A program made the position numbers and the translations under genes. Below the pieces are notes generated by a model, which was not told the origin of the DNA, did not search any database, and saw nothing but the letters and a program-made list of their open reading frames with translations. This document shows positions 19,567 to 30,025 of a stretch of DNA of 64,000 nucleotides, piece after piece; position 1 is the first letter of the stretch, and the number at the start of each line of letters is the position of its first letter. Source of the stretch: Ananas comosus (taxonomy: Eukaryota; Streptophyta; Magnoliopsida; Poales; Bromeliaceae). Location: contig NC_033621.1 of assembly GCF_001540865.1 (NCBI RefSeq), positions 5,352,000 through 5,415,999 on the forward strand. Reading direction: 5' to 3'.

Positions 19567-19728
19567 GGCTGTCAACGAGTCGAACACGAGCGAGCTGGGC
19601 CCGGCTCATGTTCGTTAAAATATCAAGCGAGCTTGTTAAAATATTGAGTTGAAAAATCCAACTCACGTTCAACTTGTTTATTAACAAGCCGAACACGAGT
19701 TGGCTTGCAAACAAGAAGTTATATTGTT
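19567..19728. repeat. GAGC/CGAAC-rich dispersed repeat, copy 1
   Basis: Imperfectly self-complementary sequence built from 'cgaacacgagcgagc' and 'gctcatgttcg' words, ending in 'gttagccct'. Related copies in this window are at 21129-21310, 47984-48160, 49535-49720 and 59715-59910. It is a small non-coding foldback-type repeat of unknown class. Confidence 0.65.
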
Positions 19729-19854
19729 AGCCCTACTAGTGGTTGAAAAGTTTAAAAGTAGAAAATTAGAATCTTAATCTAATAATTGAAATTCATAAAA
19801 TATTGGTCTCTTTACATTTTGGTTGGCCTAAAATCCAAATAGTAGAAATTTGTA

Positions 19855-19908
<54 letters not shown>

Positions 19909-20438
19909 CTTATATGCTATTAGGAGCATAGAGACCTCCGTGTTCCCAAGCCGTTTTCGATGATGGGACTTTTGAATCGACGATCGACTCCATTAGACTT
20001 GATCTAGCGTATTTGAAGCATTTAGAAAATAATTTTTGTGGATTTTTAATATTATTCACCTAGTGATCGAAAGAATTCAAAATCAACAATTTTTAATGGT
20101 TGATGTATGCCGTTTGCAAGTTTAATGGTGTAGAAGTATTCAAATCAGATGAAATTTTGATAGAAAATTCTTTATACTATCTACAACAAGATCAATATCT
20201 CTGATCGAAACTTTTAATGCTACATTATGACTTTTTGTTTGATTTTTATTTTCAACTGTTGATTTTGAGTCCTTTTGATCACTAGGTAAATGATATTGAA
20301 AAAGCGCAAAATTTATTTTCTAGATAGTTTAAATACGTTACATCAAGTCTAACGGAGTTGATCGTCGATTTGAAAGTTACGTCATGGAAAACGACTTAGG
20401 AGTACGAAGGCCTCCGTGCTCCTGATAGCACACAAGAC

Positions 20439-20475
<37 letters not shown>

Positions 20476-20502
20476 CGCTCGCTCCCTCTCTCTCTCTCTC
20501 TC
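19855..20502. mobile_element. Microsatellite-bounded inverted-repeat element A
   Basis: Left end is (TA)n then (GA)n (19855-19906), followed by 'ggtcttatatgctattagg'. The right end is its reverse complement, 'cacacaagacct' followed by (CT)n and (TA)n. Inverted arms extend roughly 130 bp inside, sharing 'gtcgttttc', 'aatcgacgatc' and 'agacttgat' words. The interior is non-coding. The simple repeats form the outermost part of the arms. This resembles MITE families that insert in microsatellites, such as rice Micron. Class membership is inferred. Confidence 0.7.
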
Positions 20503-21048
20503 TATATATATAGTCCGGCTACTATAGTTTTATGAGTACGATCACCCTTGTACTCATAAGTCGTTTTCGATGATAGAGCTTCCGAATCGACGATCCATAC
20601 TGTTAAACGTTATCTAGAGCATTTAAATTTTCTAGAAATCAAATTTTATAATTTTTCGACATCATTACCTTACGATTAGAAGGCTACAAAATTGATAATT
20701 TTTAACAGCTGGTATGGGATATTTGCTAGTTTAACGGTGTAAAAGAATCGGAACCGATTGAATTTTTGATAGAAAATTCTATTCACTACCTAGATAAAGA
20801 TCAGTAACTCCAATCTGAAATTGAAGGATCTGATCATCCATTTTTAGGACGTCATTCGATTTTGGCCGTTCATTTTATGCCTGCTTGATGGACTTTATTA
20901 TGATTTCGAAAAATTATGAAATTTATTTTCTAGAAGTTTCAAATACTCTTAGATCATATCTAACGGAGTGAATCGTCGATTTGGAAGCCCATCATCGAAA
21001 ACAACTTATGAGTACGAAGTGTTCTATACTCATAAGAGTATAGTAGCC

Positions 21049-21122
<74 letters not shown>
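20503..21122. mobile_element. Microsatellite-bounded inverted-repeat element B
   Basis: Directly abuts element A through a shared (TA)n. Left arm 'tagtccggctactatag...tgagtac...cataagtcgttttcgatga' is complementary to the right arm, which ends '...catcgaaaacaacttatgagtac...agtatagtagccct'. After that come (CT)n and (TA)n at 21051-21122. It shares internal words with element A but is a distinct subfamily. Confidence 0.7.
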
Positions 21123-21126
<4 letters not shown>

Positions 21127-21128
21127 GT

Positions 21129-21310
21129 GAGCTATATCGAGCTGAACACAAGCGATCTAACTCTAGCTCATGTTCTCGGCTCGTTAAGGTTTTGAGGTGA
21201 AAAAATTAGTTCGTGTTCAGCTCGCTTATTAAATAAGCGATCTATCTCGACCTTATTTTGAGCTGAACACGAGCTGGCTCGTGAACAATGAGCTGAATTG
21301 TGAGCCCTAG
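21129..21310. repeat. GAGC/CGAAC-rich dispersed repeat, copy 2
   Basis: Same orientation and same 'gagccctag' terminus as the copy at 19567-19728. It contains 'gctgaacacgagctggctcg' and lies between element B and the resumed host repeat. Confidence 0.6.
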
Positions 21311-21312
21311 TT

Positions 21313-21490
21313 CGTGGTGACTTACAAAGTGTTTGAAGACATGATTATATTTTGGTTTCATATATAAAACCATTTAATATTTAGTTATTTAAAATTTAAG
21401 CTGTAAAAGTAGATATCAATAATAACTAAATCAATTCTTACATTGCGCTTCTATATAAACGTCCGCAGCGTTGTGCATCAAATGGTAACT
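21313..21490 (+). repeat. Right part of the interrupted dispersed repeat
   Basis: Continues the repeat broken at 19562. It shares 'aataactaaatcaatt', 'cttacatt' and '(t/c)gcagc..tgcgca'-type words with the uninterrupted copy at 22372-22640. Confidence 0.5.
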
Positions 21491-22371
21491 GAATCTGGAT
21501 GTAAAAATCTTGATTAAAAATACCTTTCGAATACTAAATCCAAGATTTTAATGTCGATCATGAGCCCAAGATTGTCTTGTGTTTTAAATTTGAGATCAAA
21601 CTGATATCAAATGAATCAATTTGTATTAATATTTAATTTTATGTAAATAGAAGGACTAGTGTAAAAACTGCTCTTCCTATGCTTGACAGATGGGCCCTCA
21701 ATGGAGGCCTATCTTATCCTACATGTTGACATGGTTTGGGCCTCTCCTATGTAAAAGGGGTTTATTCCCTTTCATTCTCTCTACCTCTCTCTTACCGTAG
21801 GACGAGATAGGTTGGAGGAGAAAAATATTATTTGCACCAAGTGTAGAAAACTTATGCAACAATATAGGTGAGTTTGATATATATTTTAATTTTCATGATC
21901 ATTAGGGCTCATTTGGACTTGATTCATTCCAACAAGCTCATTGGATTTATTGTTATGTCTGTTGGACCAGACTGTAATTTAAAAGAATTGTTAGACATAA
22001 ATGTAAATGAATTGGGCAAAATTGCGGGAGAGTAGTAGGGAATTTTCTCTCCTTTTTATAATTTCTGATGTTTGATTTTTTTCAGTTTTTATATACCATA
22101 TAAAATAAAAATATACTAAAATATATTAATATATAAAATATGGGTAAAAATATATGTAAACTCCATCAACTAAACGATATTAGCAAATAACATTATTTTA
22201 TTATTGACAAAAATTATACTAGTTTTCTTTATTTGTTTCTTACATAAAATAATAATTGAAGTGATAGGTTAATATATATCATTAGGTCCAAATCTGTAGG
22301 CTTAAAAATCACCATTACTGTTCTTTGCAGTGCGGTGTGACTGATTTGGTGGTTCTTATAAAAATGATAAA
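21491..22371. other. Non-coding stretch, no gene recognised
   Basis: AT-rich DNA without a supported open frame or a defined repeat. The block 21690-21830 is somewhat more GC-rich ('gatgggccctcaatgg...') but is not recognisable. Confidence 0.4.
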
Positions 22372-22640
22372 TTCATGGAGAAATCATGAAAATGCAATAT
22401 GTCGATTGGTGTACCCAGAATAGTTAGGTCTCGGGGAGTAGACGCATAGGCTCGAGTAAGTGGGCTCATTGTGACCTTTAGAGTGCTTGAGAGCATACAT
22501 ATATTTTTTTTAAAATAATATTTTTAAATATTAAATATTTAACGATTAAGTTCTAAAATTAAATATTAATAATAACTAAATCAATTGATTCTTACATTAT
22601 GTTTTTATGTAAGTGTCTGCAGCACTGCGCAGGTTATTGT
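22372..22640 (+). repeat. Uninterrupted copy of a dispersed repeat
   Basis: Reference copy for the broken repeat at 19476-19562 plus 21313-21490. Runs from 'aaatcatgaaaatgcaat' through 'aataactaaatcaattg' to 'gcagcactgcgcagg'. It has no coding content, and its class is unknown. Confidence 0.5.
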
Positions 22641-23604
22641 CACTAGTTGACTATGATTAGTCATATAGTCCCTTATTACTCTGTAAGACTGTAACATGCA
22701 TCTTTTGTTCGATAGTGTTCCTGTAATTATAGTACATTTGTTATCCCAATGTTGGATTGTAGTAGCAGGTCAAAGAGAGATATCCTGTGGTTAGAGGTCG
22801 TTGGTGCCTTGCTAGTTCTGTCTATAGCTTTTGAGATGTCTTGTTTAAGCATAGCTTTTCAAAGAAGCCTTTGCAGGCTCTCTGAAATTAATACTCTTGG
22901 TGAAGCTAGAAATAAAATGTTCAAATTGGATCTTTTGTTTTGGATCTTGAAGCGTCTTTTTTCCTCCTGTTCTGACCAAAATTTTTAGACTTATGTTGCT
23001 CGAAATCCTAGCTTTTGCTTCTTAAATAGTCGAGCTGTTCCAGAAAATGGATCATACAGGCCCTTGAAGTTTAATTGCTGTAGATTAAGGAGAAGAGATA
23101 AGTTACAAGTAGATTCAATGGAGAGAGATAACTTACTGTTTTGAAGGATTGTAGTGCTGATCATTTTTATTTATTTTCTGGTTGTGGTTCATTTAGTTGA
23201 CAACACCATGAAAAGCTGAGGGCTATACATTGCTTATGATTCCTAGACAAGGTAAGATTAGATTATCTGTCAGTTAGCAGATTCTTATGGTTGCTAGGCT
23301 TTTTTAGTTTTCTTTTTTCTGTGATACAAAGTTATGGGTGCTAACATCAGCATAGCTTCTTCCTTTGCATTGGCAACAACCATTATATGAAGTTATTTGG
23401 TTTTGACAACAACTGGACGACTACTCGGCAAGTTCTAAATTATCTGTGGGGCCGTTCACTCCTGGGCATATCAACAAGTGTGGTACTTTCCGCTTTTGGA
23501 GTAGGGTTGTGCATGTTAGCTATTATTTATTATGTGGTTTAGGTTTGACTAAAATAGCGCATTCTATATGATCTTACATGATTTTACAGATTCATTTTTT
23601 AGGT
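22641..23604. other. Non-coding stretch, no gene recognised
   Basis: No known gene. A 79-codon frame at 22749-22988 has no recognisable domain and no neighbouring exon signals that would support it. Confidence 0.4.
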
Positions 23605-24622
23605 TGTTTGGGTACATACTGTTTAGAGGAGAGAGCGGTGGTGGATCATCGGCCATGGGGAAATGAGGGGTGGCGGAGGAGGGAGTGGCGGAGCAAGGAG
23701 GCCGGCAAGAGGGGTCGACGGAGGTGGCGCTAAGTTTGAGGGGAAAAGGGAGAGATAGATAGCAGATAAGGTTGCAGTTGGGGGGTTGAGGTTGTGTTAA
23801 GGCCCTAAAAATGGAGAAAACTATTTTCAGAGGTTTGAGTGGATTTTATTTTAGGTTAACTATATGTTTTAGGTGTTCTTTTGAAGTATTCGAACATTTT
23901 ATAGCAAAATTTTCTCAAGAGTATAGTTATACTATGTTCTATGATGCATCCACATGTTTGTAAAGAATAGTTAGGTTCTGTTTGGATGTATCATAAAAGA
24001 GAGTATAGTATAACTATACTATGCTCCCAGGAAAAGTTTTGCTATGAGGTGTTTAGATGCTTCAAATAAAAGGCTTGAAGAAAAAAAATATAGTTAACAT
24101 GGGGGCTAAAAATAGTGTAGTTAAAATCCAAACCTTGAAAAAAAAATTTCTTCTGGCCATCGAGCCTTAGTCCCGCTCCCCTATTTTTCTCTCCTTTCAC
24201 TCCCCCTTCTCCCCCAATACCCCGAACCCACCCACTCTTGCTCTCTGATCCTCCCTACCACTTTGCACCCGCCGTCATTTGTTAATTTTTTTTAATTAGT
24301 TATTTGATCTCTGTTTGTTAATTTTTAGTTAGGAATTTTTATAAGTAATGTTTTTATTAGAAATAAATTAGTCTAAATGTAGTTCAATTTGATTTAGTTT
24401 AGTTAGTTATTTTGATCTCTAATTGCTTAGCAAATATAATATTTTTATTAGTTATTTTATCAAATTTGACAGCATTACTTTCAAATTTTGCACTTGGCAT
24501 CCAATAGAGATAAAAACAGAGTATAGTATTCCTGTAGGATTCCATGGAATTCCTGATTTAATTAGCAAAACCGCATAAAATAAACTAGAGTTTTTTAAAC
24601 AAGCTATCCAAACGTGGCCTAA
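23605..24622. mobile_element. Pair of related MITEs in head-to-head orientation
   Basis: The segment about 23605-23960 ends '...tatagcaaaattttctc...gatgcatccacatg'. This is the reverse complement, with mismatches, of the start of the next segment (23974 onward: 'tttggatgtatcata...agttttgctatgagg'). The second copy ends 'gctatccaaacgtggcctaa' near 24622, inverse of its own start 'ttaggttctgtttggat'. The first starts 'ttaggttgtttgggta'. TTA/TAA-like flanks and 'TGTTTGG' termini suggest a Tourist/Harbinger-type family. Exact edges are approximate. Confidence 0.6.
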
Positions 24623-27509
24623 ATCTATATGGGTATATCAGAATGTAATCCAAGATGACGTTGATGAGTTAATTTTGTATATCTGATAGCTATTAAGTAG
24701 ATTTGATTTTGAACTTTCTGACAAATTTTGAAAGCTAATCTATTATGGTAAAGTAGCTGTCACGTGTACAAAACTGACTTATCAATTTTATTTTGGAGTC
24801 ACCTTTTAAAATACTCTTAGCTTTACTTGTAAAAGTTTGTTTGGCTCTCCATTAGTTAGCAGGACGTCGTCATATTCAATTGTGTCTAAATCCTTAGTTA
24901 CTTTCTCCCCTTCCGTTTTTGTTCCCTTTGTTTTTGTTTTTTTGTTTTTTGTTTTTTGTTTTTTGTTTTTTTTTTCGTTCGTGCTTTTTGAATTCCAATC
25001 CAATATGTTGTAACCCATACCTACTGTTGTCTTGAAAACTGTCCCATCTCACCCTATAAATAAATTCAAAAGAATATGTGATGTTATGTGCTTTCCTATG
25101 TGCTCTATATCAATACATTACGTGTAGAATAATGGCAGGAACTTTCTGATTCATAGACTTCTTAATTTATGTAATACTGACACGTTTATGAAAATTTGGC
25201 CGGCAAGATTGCACTGTCCAGTTTTACATTGTCAATACTAAGCAATTTAAATTGTGTTACACTGTTGCACCATTTATTTTTCATATTTGAACGGAATACA
25301 TATTTCTGCACATTCCTACTGCAAAAGTACTTGATGCTACTGCAAATTTTGGTTGAAGTACACTTCTGTGTTTTTTCCCTTATTTTCACGCCGTGACAAG
25401 CTGGGGGTACCTTAGGAGCAGTTAACTCTCATCTTAACTCTCATCTTTTGTTATCATAATAAACACTATGTTTATAGGCAGTTGTGCTCTCCACTTCTGG
25501 TGGGAATAGATACTGTTTATCTTCTTTGTTGGGATAAAGGGAATGTATGGCCGCATATCGGAGGCGGTACCTTTCCATTTGAATTCTCCTCTATATGGAA
25601 AGGAGGGACCCTCAACCATCGTTTGTTTCTCCTTACACTTTATAAGTTCGTTCTTCTTTGCTGTCTTTTTTGGGTTTTCATTGTACTCTAATTATTACAT
25701 ATTTCATCACCGAGCTTAAGTTGTTGTACCACTTTAGTCATCTATCAACTGATTCTATGTCAACTAATGGATATTCTGAAGGATGAAAATGTGGCAAGAA
25801 TTTATGCATGCTTGTTGAAGGTGTGGTAAAAAACAGATGAAAGTTGAGCATGCCCAAAAAATTCAGGCTTGTTAAGTGTATTTTTATCCCTAGCTAGTGT
25901 TCTTGGGAATGTAAGTTCAAAATGATGTAGCAATCTGCGTCTTTAGATCTTTTGTTTTCTTATCATTAGCATTATTGTTCCTGGAGGAGGTCCGTTGAGG
26001 TAACATTGGACTTCTTATTTTTATGGGGTCCTTATGCAGCACTTTTCGCCAATATTATTATTCTTTTGTTGTTTCTTTGGAGAATTACGGGTTTTCTAAT
26101 CAAAACAGACAATAGAAATCATAATGTTCATCCCTTTATGCTTTTCTTTACGAACAGAAACGTAAGCAAGTGTAATTGATGTTCTACTCAAATTTTTGGA
26201 AATAAAATGTGAAGCATTAAGGAAATCATATCTATGTTCCTTGTTATTAAGTAAATTATTATTATTCTTTTCTCACAAACTGATCATTCGTTACGAAAAC
26301 TAAAAGAAATTCACTTTTCTCTTTGGTTGATGCATGGCGACTTCTTGGGGATCAATTTTTTTTTTTTTTTTTTTTTTTGGGCCAAACGAATGCTTAGCTT
26401 TGTAATTTTATAGCATTTAAGGAGAGATTGGAAGTGCTTAATTTTGATACTTTGGTAGTGTAATAAGGAGTGGCTTTACTTATGTATTTCTATACTAGCC
26501 TAAGCCACTGCTAGTTCTACATGTTTCCCAATGGTACCAAGTAGAATTCTGATTGCATTCTAAGCCTTTGTGGATCAATATCATTAACACCCTGTTTGGC
26601 TGCCCCATTGTCTACAAGTTTAAAGATTTTTTTTTTCTTTTTTTGCCTAAATTGGGGAAAACTTTTTGTAATTATTTACATTTTTTCTGACTTTTAAAAT
26701 TTATAGCCTCCTTAAAATTGCAGAAATCGTTTTAGGAGGGTACGATGTTAATGGAGAGAATGGAGAGGGCAAAATATTTAAATTGCACCTTTTATATAAG
26801 AAAAAAATAATTCTTTAATGTATTTATGTTATTTTGAAGAGTAGTTTTTATATAAATTATATGAAATGGATGTAATAGTGATGAAATTCTTAAGGAGGTT
26901 AAATGCAGCAATTTGAAATGTTAAGATGGTAAAAAAAATTATGGTTTTTAAAAGTTAGGAAGGAAAGTTAAAAAAAAAAAAAAGAAAAAAAAAGAGTATT
27001 TTTAAGGAAGCCTTTTGCAATATGGTCTTGATCATTCAATTCATTCGGAATGATTTGATGCGGTTTTTCGTAATACAATTTGAGTGTCATTCAAATCCGA
27101 TGGTTTTACTTTGGATTTGGGGAGGATTTATTTATTTTATTATTAGTTATACCTTATCAATAATGTTGAAAATACTCCTTCGTAAATTAATCATAATTTT
27201 ACAGTATCTTTCTTGCTATGCAACTGAGGATGGAATTAACAAGAGTCGTTGTACCAAAATGATTTCTCATTTTGTTTTTACAAAATAACAAAATAGAATA
27301 GATTTTAGTGGGAATTCTGATTGAAATCAACAAAGAATTTTATAGATAAATGCATTTAAATGATTTTCTTGCAGTTAAATTAAAATTTATTTAAATTTGG
27401 TGCCAAACTTAGTGAAAAGCAATTCGTTCCCCTGCCCAAGTGATTTTTTTTTTTAAATTTCGCATCACGCATGGTCAATATAGGATCAACACACCATTAT
27501 ACACTTTTG
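24623..27509. other. Long non-coding stretch, no gene recognised
   Basis: Contains T-rich simple tracts (24930-24975, 26350-26382, 26627-26643) and A-rich 26970-26995. The piece 26590-27020 starts 'accctgtttggctgcc' and may be another worn MITE, but a matching right end was not found. No protein family is recognisable in any frame. Confidence 0.4.
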
Positions 27510-28071
27510 GATATTTAACTAAATTGGACTTCCAAAGAAAATGGCTTCATCCTCTAACGATCCACCTCCTTTCCCCTCCCCTCCTCCCATCCCACCTGCT
27601 AAGCCACCAGATTCAAGTGAATCTCAGCGATCAAACCCAACCTCCTGGGCTCAACTATTCAGCAGACAAAATACTTCCACTTCACCCTGCTCCTTGCATC
27701 AGTTGCAACGTATTCAGTCCTCTACGTCCGATGAAGTTTTCATTTCCCCTGAACTACTATCGAAAAGCCGCTTGGAATGGAGCTTCAGCCTAATTGGCAA
27801 GTTTCTCGGCAAACCACCTCCGCTTATGAGCCTTCGGCGAGACGTCGCCCTTAAATGGAACCCAAAAGGTGCCCTTCAGGTGGTTGATATGGCTGCTGGA
27901 TTTTTTGTCTTCAAGTTCTCAGAGGAGGAGGACATGATGAAGGTGATCACTGGCGATCCGTGGTCAATTAAAGGCCTTCCCCTTAATCTCATTCATTGGC
28001 GCCCCAACTTTCAACCTCTATTAGAGGAGATTAGCTTTGCCCGTGTCTGGATCCACCTCTTAGGAATCCCG

Positions 28072-28450
28072 TGTTAGAAACTTTATAAGAAACTAGATCG
28101 TACCTTCTGCCATGATTTCGATTTCTGTACCCGATTTGTAAGCGGTGATTCTTTCTCGTGGTTCGTCCTCGTTTGTGATCTGCAAGAAGACGGGACGTTT
28201 CGAGTCTAATTCCCTTATCCCCGGAGATGGAGCCGTCACAGACAATTGGATTAGGGTTAGACCGGGACTCCCGTATGTTACATATTTATGTATAACTTAA
28301 TGTAAGGATGTTAAATCACGTCCGTCCATCAAGGACGTGTCCAGATACATCCTAACCGTAAGATCTAAAATATCTTTATAGATCGACTTAAATAGATTGA
28401 CCGTATCTTTATGGATCGCCTTGAATATATCACGTGGGCCACATCCAACA
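28072..28450. mobile_element. Solo LTR, 379 bp, inserted in LINE ORF1
   Basis: Begins TGTTAGAAAC and ends CATCCAACA (TGTT...AACA). It is flanked by a perfect 5-bp duplication TCCCG at 28067-28071 and 28451-28455. Removing the LTR and one TCCCG restores the ORF1 frame across the site (Gly-Ile-Pro-Asn-Glu-Tyr-Trp). Size and ends fit a solo LTR left by recombination between the two LTRs of a retrotransposon. Orientation and superfamily are not certain. Confidence 0.9.
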
Positions 28451-29479
28451 TCCCGAACGAGTATTGGGATAGAGATATCTTGATTCAGATTGCTTCCCAT
28501 TTTGGTAAACCTCTCAAGATTGATGAATGCATCTTAAATAGGGAAAGAGGGCGCTATGCGTGTGTCTGCGTTGAGCTTGATCTTAACCAACTGCTGAAAC
28601 AGGGTACCTGGGTGAAAACTATCGAAGGGCGCTACTATCAATCCGTTGCCTATGAAAACCTTCCGGCAATGTGTTTCCACTATGGGAAAATCGGGCACCG
28701 CCTTGGTGATTGCCCTCTTTCGTCAACGACCACTACTGATGAAGGCAATTCCACTACTCACTCCAATTCTAAAACCAGTCAACCCCCTTATACACAAGTG
28801 CACCCTTCGAATGCTGATACTCCATTATTTGGACCATGGATTCGCGTTGAACGCCGCCGCAGTCGCCGGTGTGCAATTCCCACCCACACGGTTAGTGGCT
28901 CACTTGATAGATCACCGACGATGCCTTCTGCCGGGCCCGACGCCAACCCAGTCGACCATCGACATCAAGCCGTTGCTCCTCAACTAGCCATCCAACGGTC
29001 CAGAAGCAAGAGTGAGGCCTTTCTGTCTAATCCGTCTGGGACAATCCCTTAGGCCATTATGGCTTCAAACACTGTGAAAAGTTGCAATCCCAGCCCACGT
29101 GATGGCTCAACCTCCAAGAAAAGCCTTCCCTGTACTACCCATCTTTTGCTTGCCCCACAAGACACTCATTTACCATCAGATCATGATATGATGATGGATG
29201 AAACCCCTACCAATCCTATTGCTTGTGTTACTAGCCCTCCACTTAGTTTAAATGCCCCGAACAATGACATTGACATGTTACATATACCCAATCCTTCAAA
29301 CCCATCAGATAACCCAGGGAGGAAGCCAGAAATTAAGATTCGGGGAGGCCAAGATTTAGATTTGCTAGGAAAAAAATTCGACCTTGGATAGTAAAAAAAA
29401 AAAAAAAATTGTCAAATTCACTGTTAACGATAATATGCTTAAAGAGGAACAAGACCGTAAGAGTAAGGAAAATGACCAA

Positions 29480-29655
29480 AAAATTTTTTTAAAAAATTGA
29501 GACACAAATTTTATTAAAAAAATAATTTGGCCCCCTAAAATTAAAATTTATAATATTTTAATTTTTATTATAAAGTACTTATATGTAATTTTAAAAAATT
29601 TAGGAGGGGCCATGGCCATTGTAGGGCCCTCTATGGCTCCGCCCCTGAGATAACC
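29480..29655. mobile_element. Fragment of a second insertion within LINE ORF1
   Basis: An AT-rich block with no coding relation to ORF1, ending 'tatggctccgcccctga'. That ending resembles the 'tggctccgccactg' inverted terminus known from plant DNA transposon remnants. No matching left terminus was found, so the element is partial or its boundaries are wrong. Confidence 0.4.
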
Positions 29656-30025
29656 CAACTACAAATCCTCCTAAACCTTTCTCTTTTCCTCTTCTCTCCT
29701 CTCAGACCACCTATACTAACCTAGCAGCCCAAATTGAGCAAGTTCTCTCTTCGCTCGCTCGCTCTAGGGAAGAAACGCAAGACTTGCGAAGCCAGGAAAT
29801 CTTACAAGATGATCCAGACCTTCCTACTCCTTCACTGTTGCGAAGGTGCAACTCTGGAAGGCGGGTTAAGCTTGCCCACGAGCTTTCACGCTCGTCACTT
29901 GCTGCTAAATCTAATCTTCGACCCAAAGTCTCGGCTTTTAGAAGGGCCAATGATGCTAGGGCTTTAATTGAGCTAATTACTGCTGCGGCTAATGCTGAGC
30001 CTCCCTCATGCTCTACAACTTCTTA

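Noticed and set aside
20960..21151. Minus-strand frame with Arg-Glu and Ile-Tyr repeats
   Set aside because: It is the translation of the (CT)n(TA)n microsatellite.
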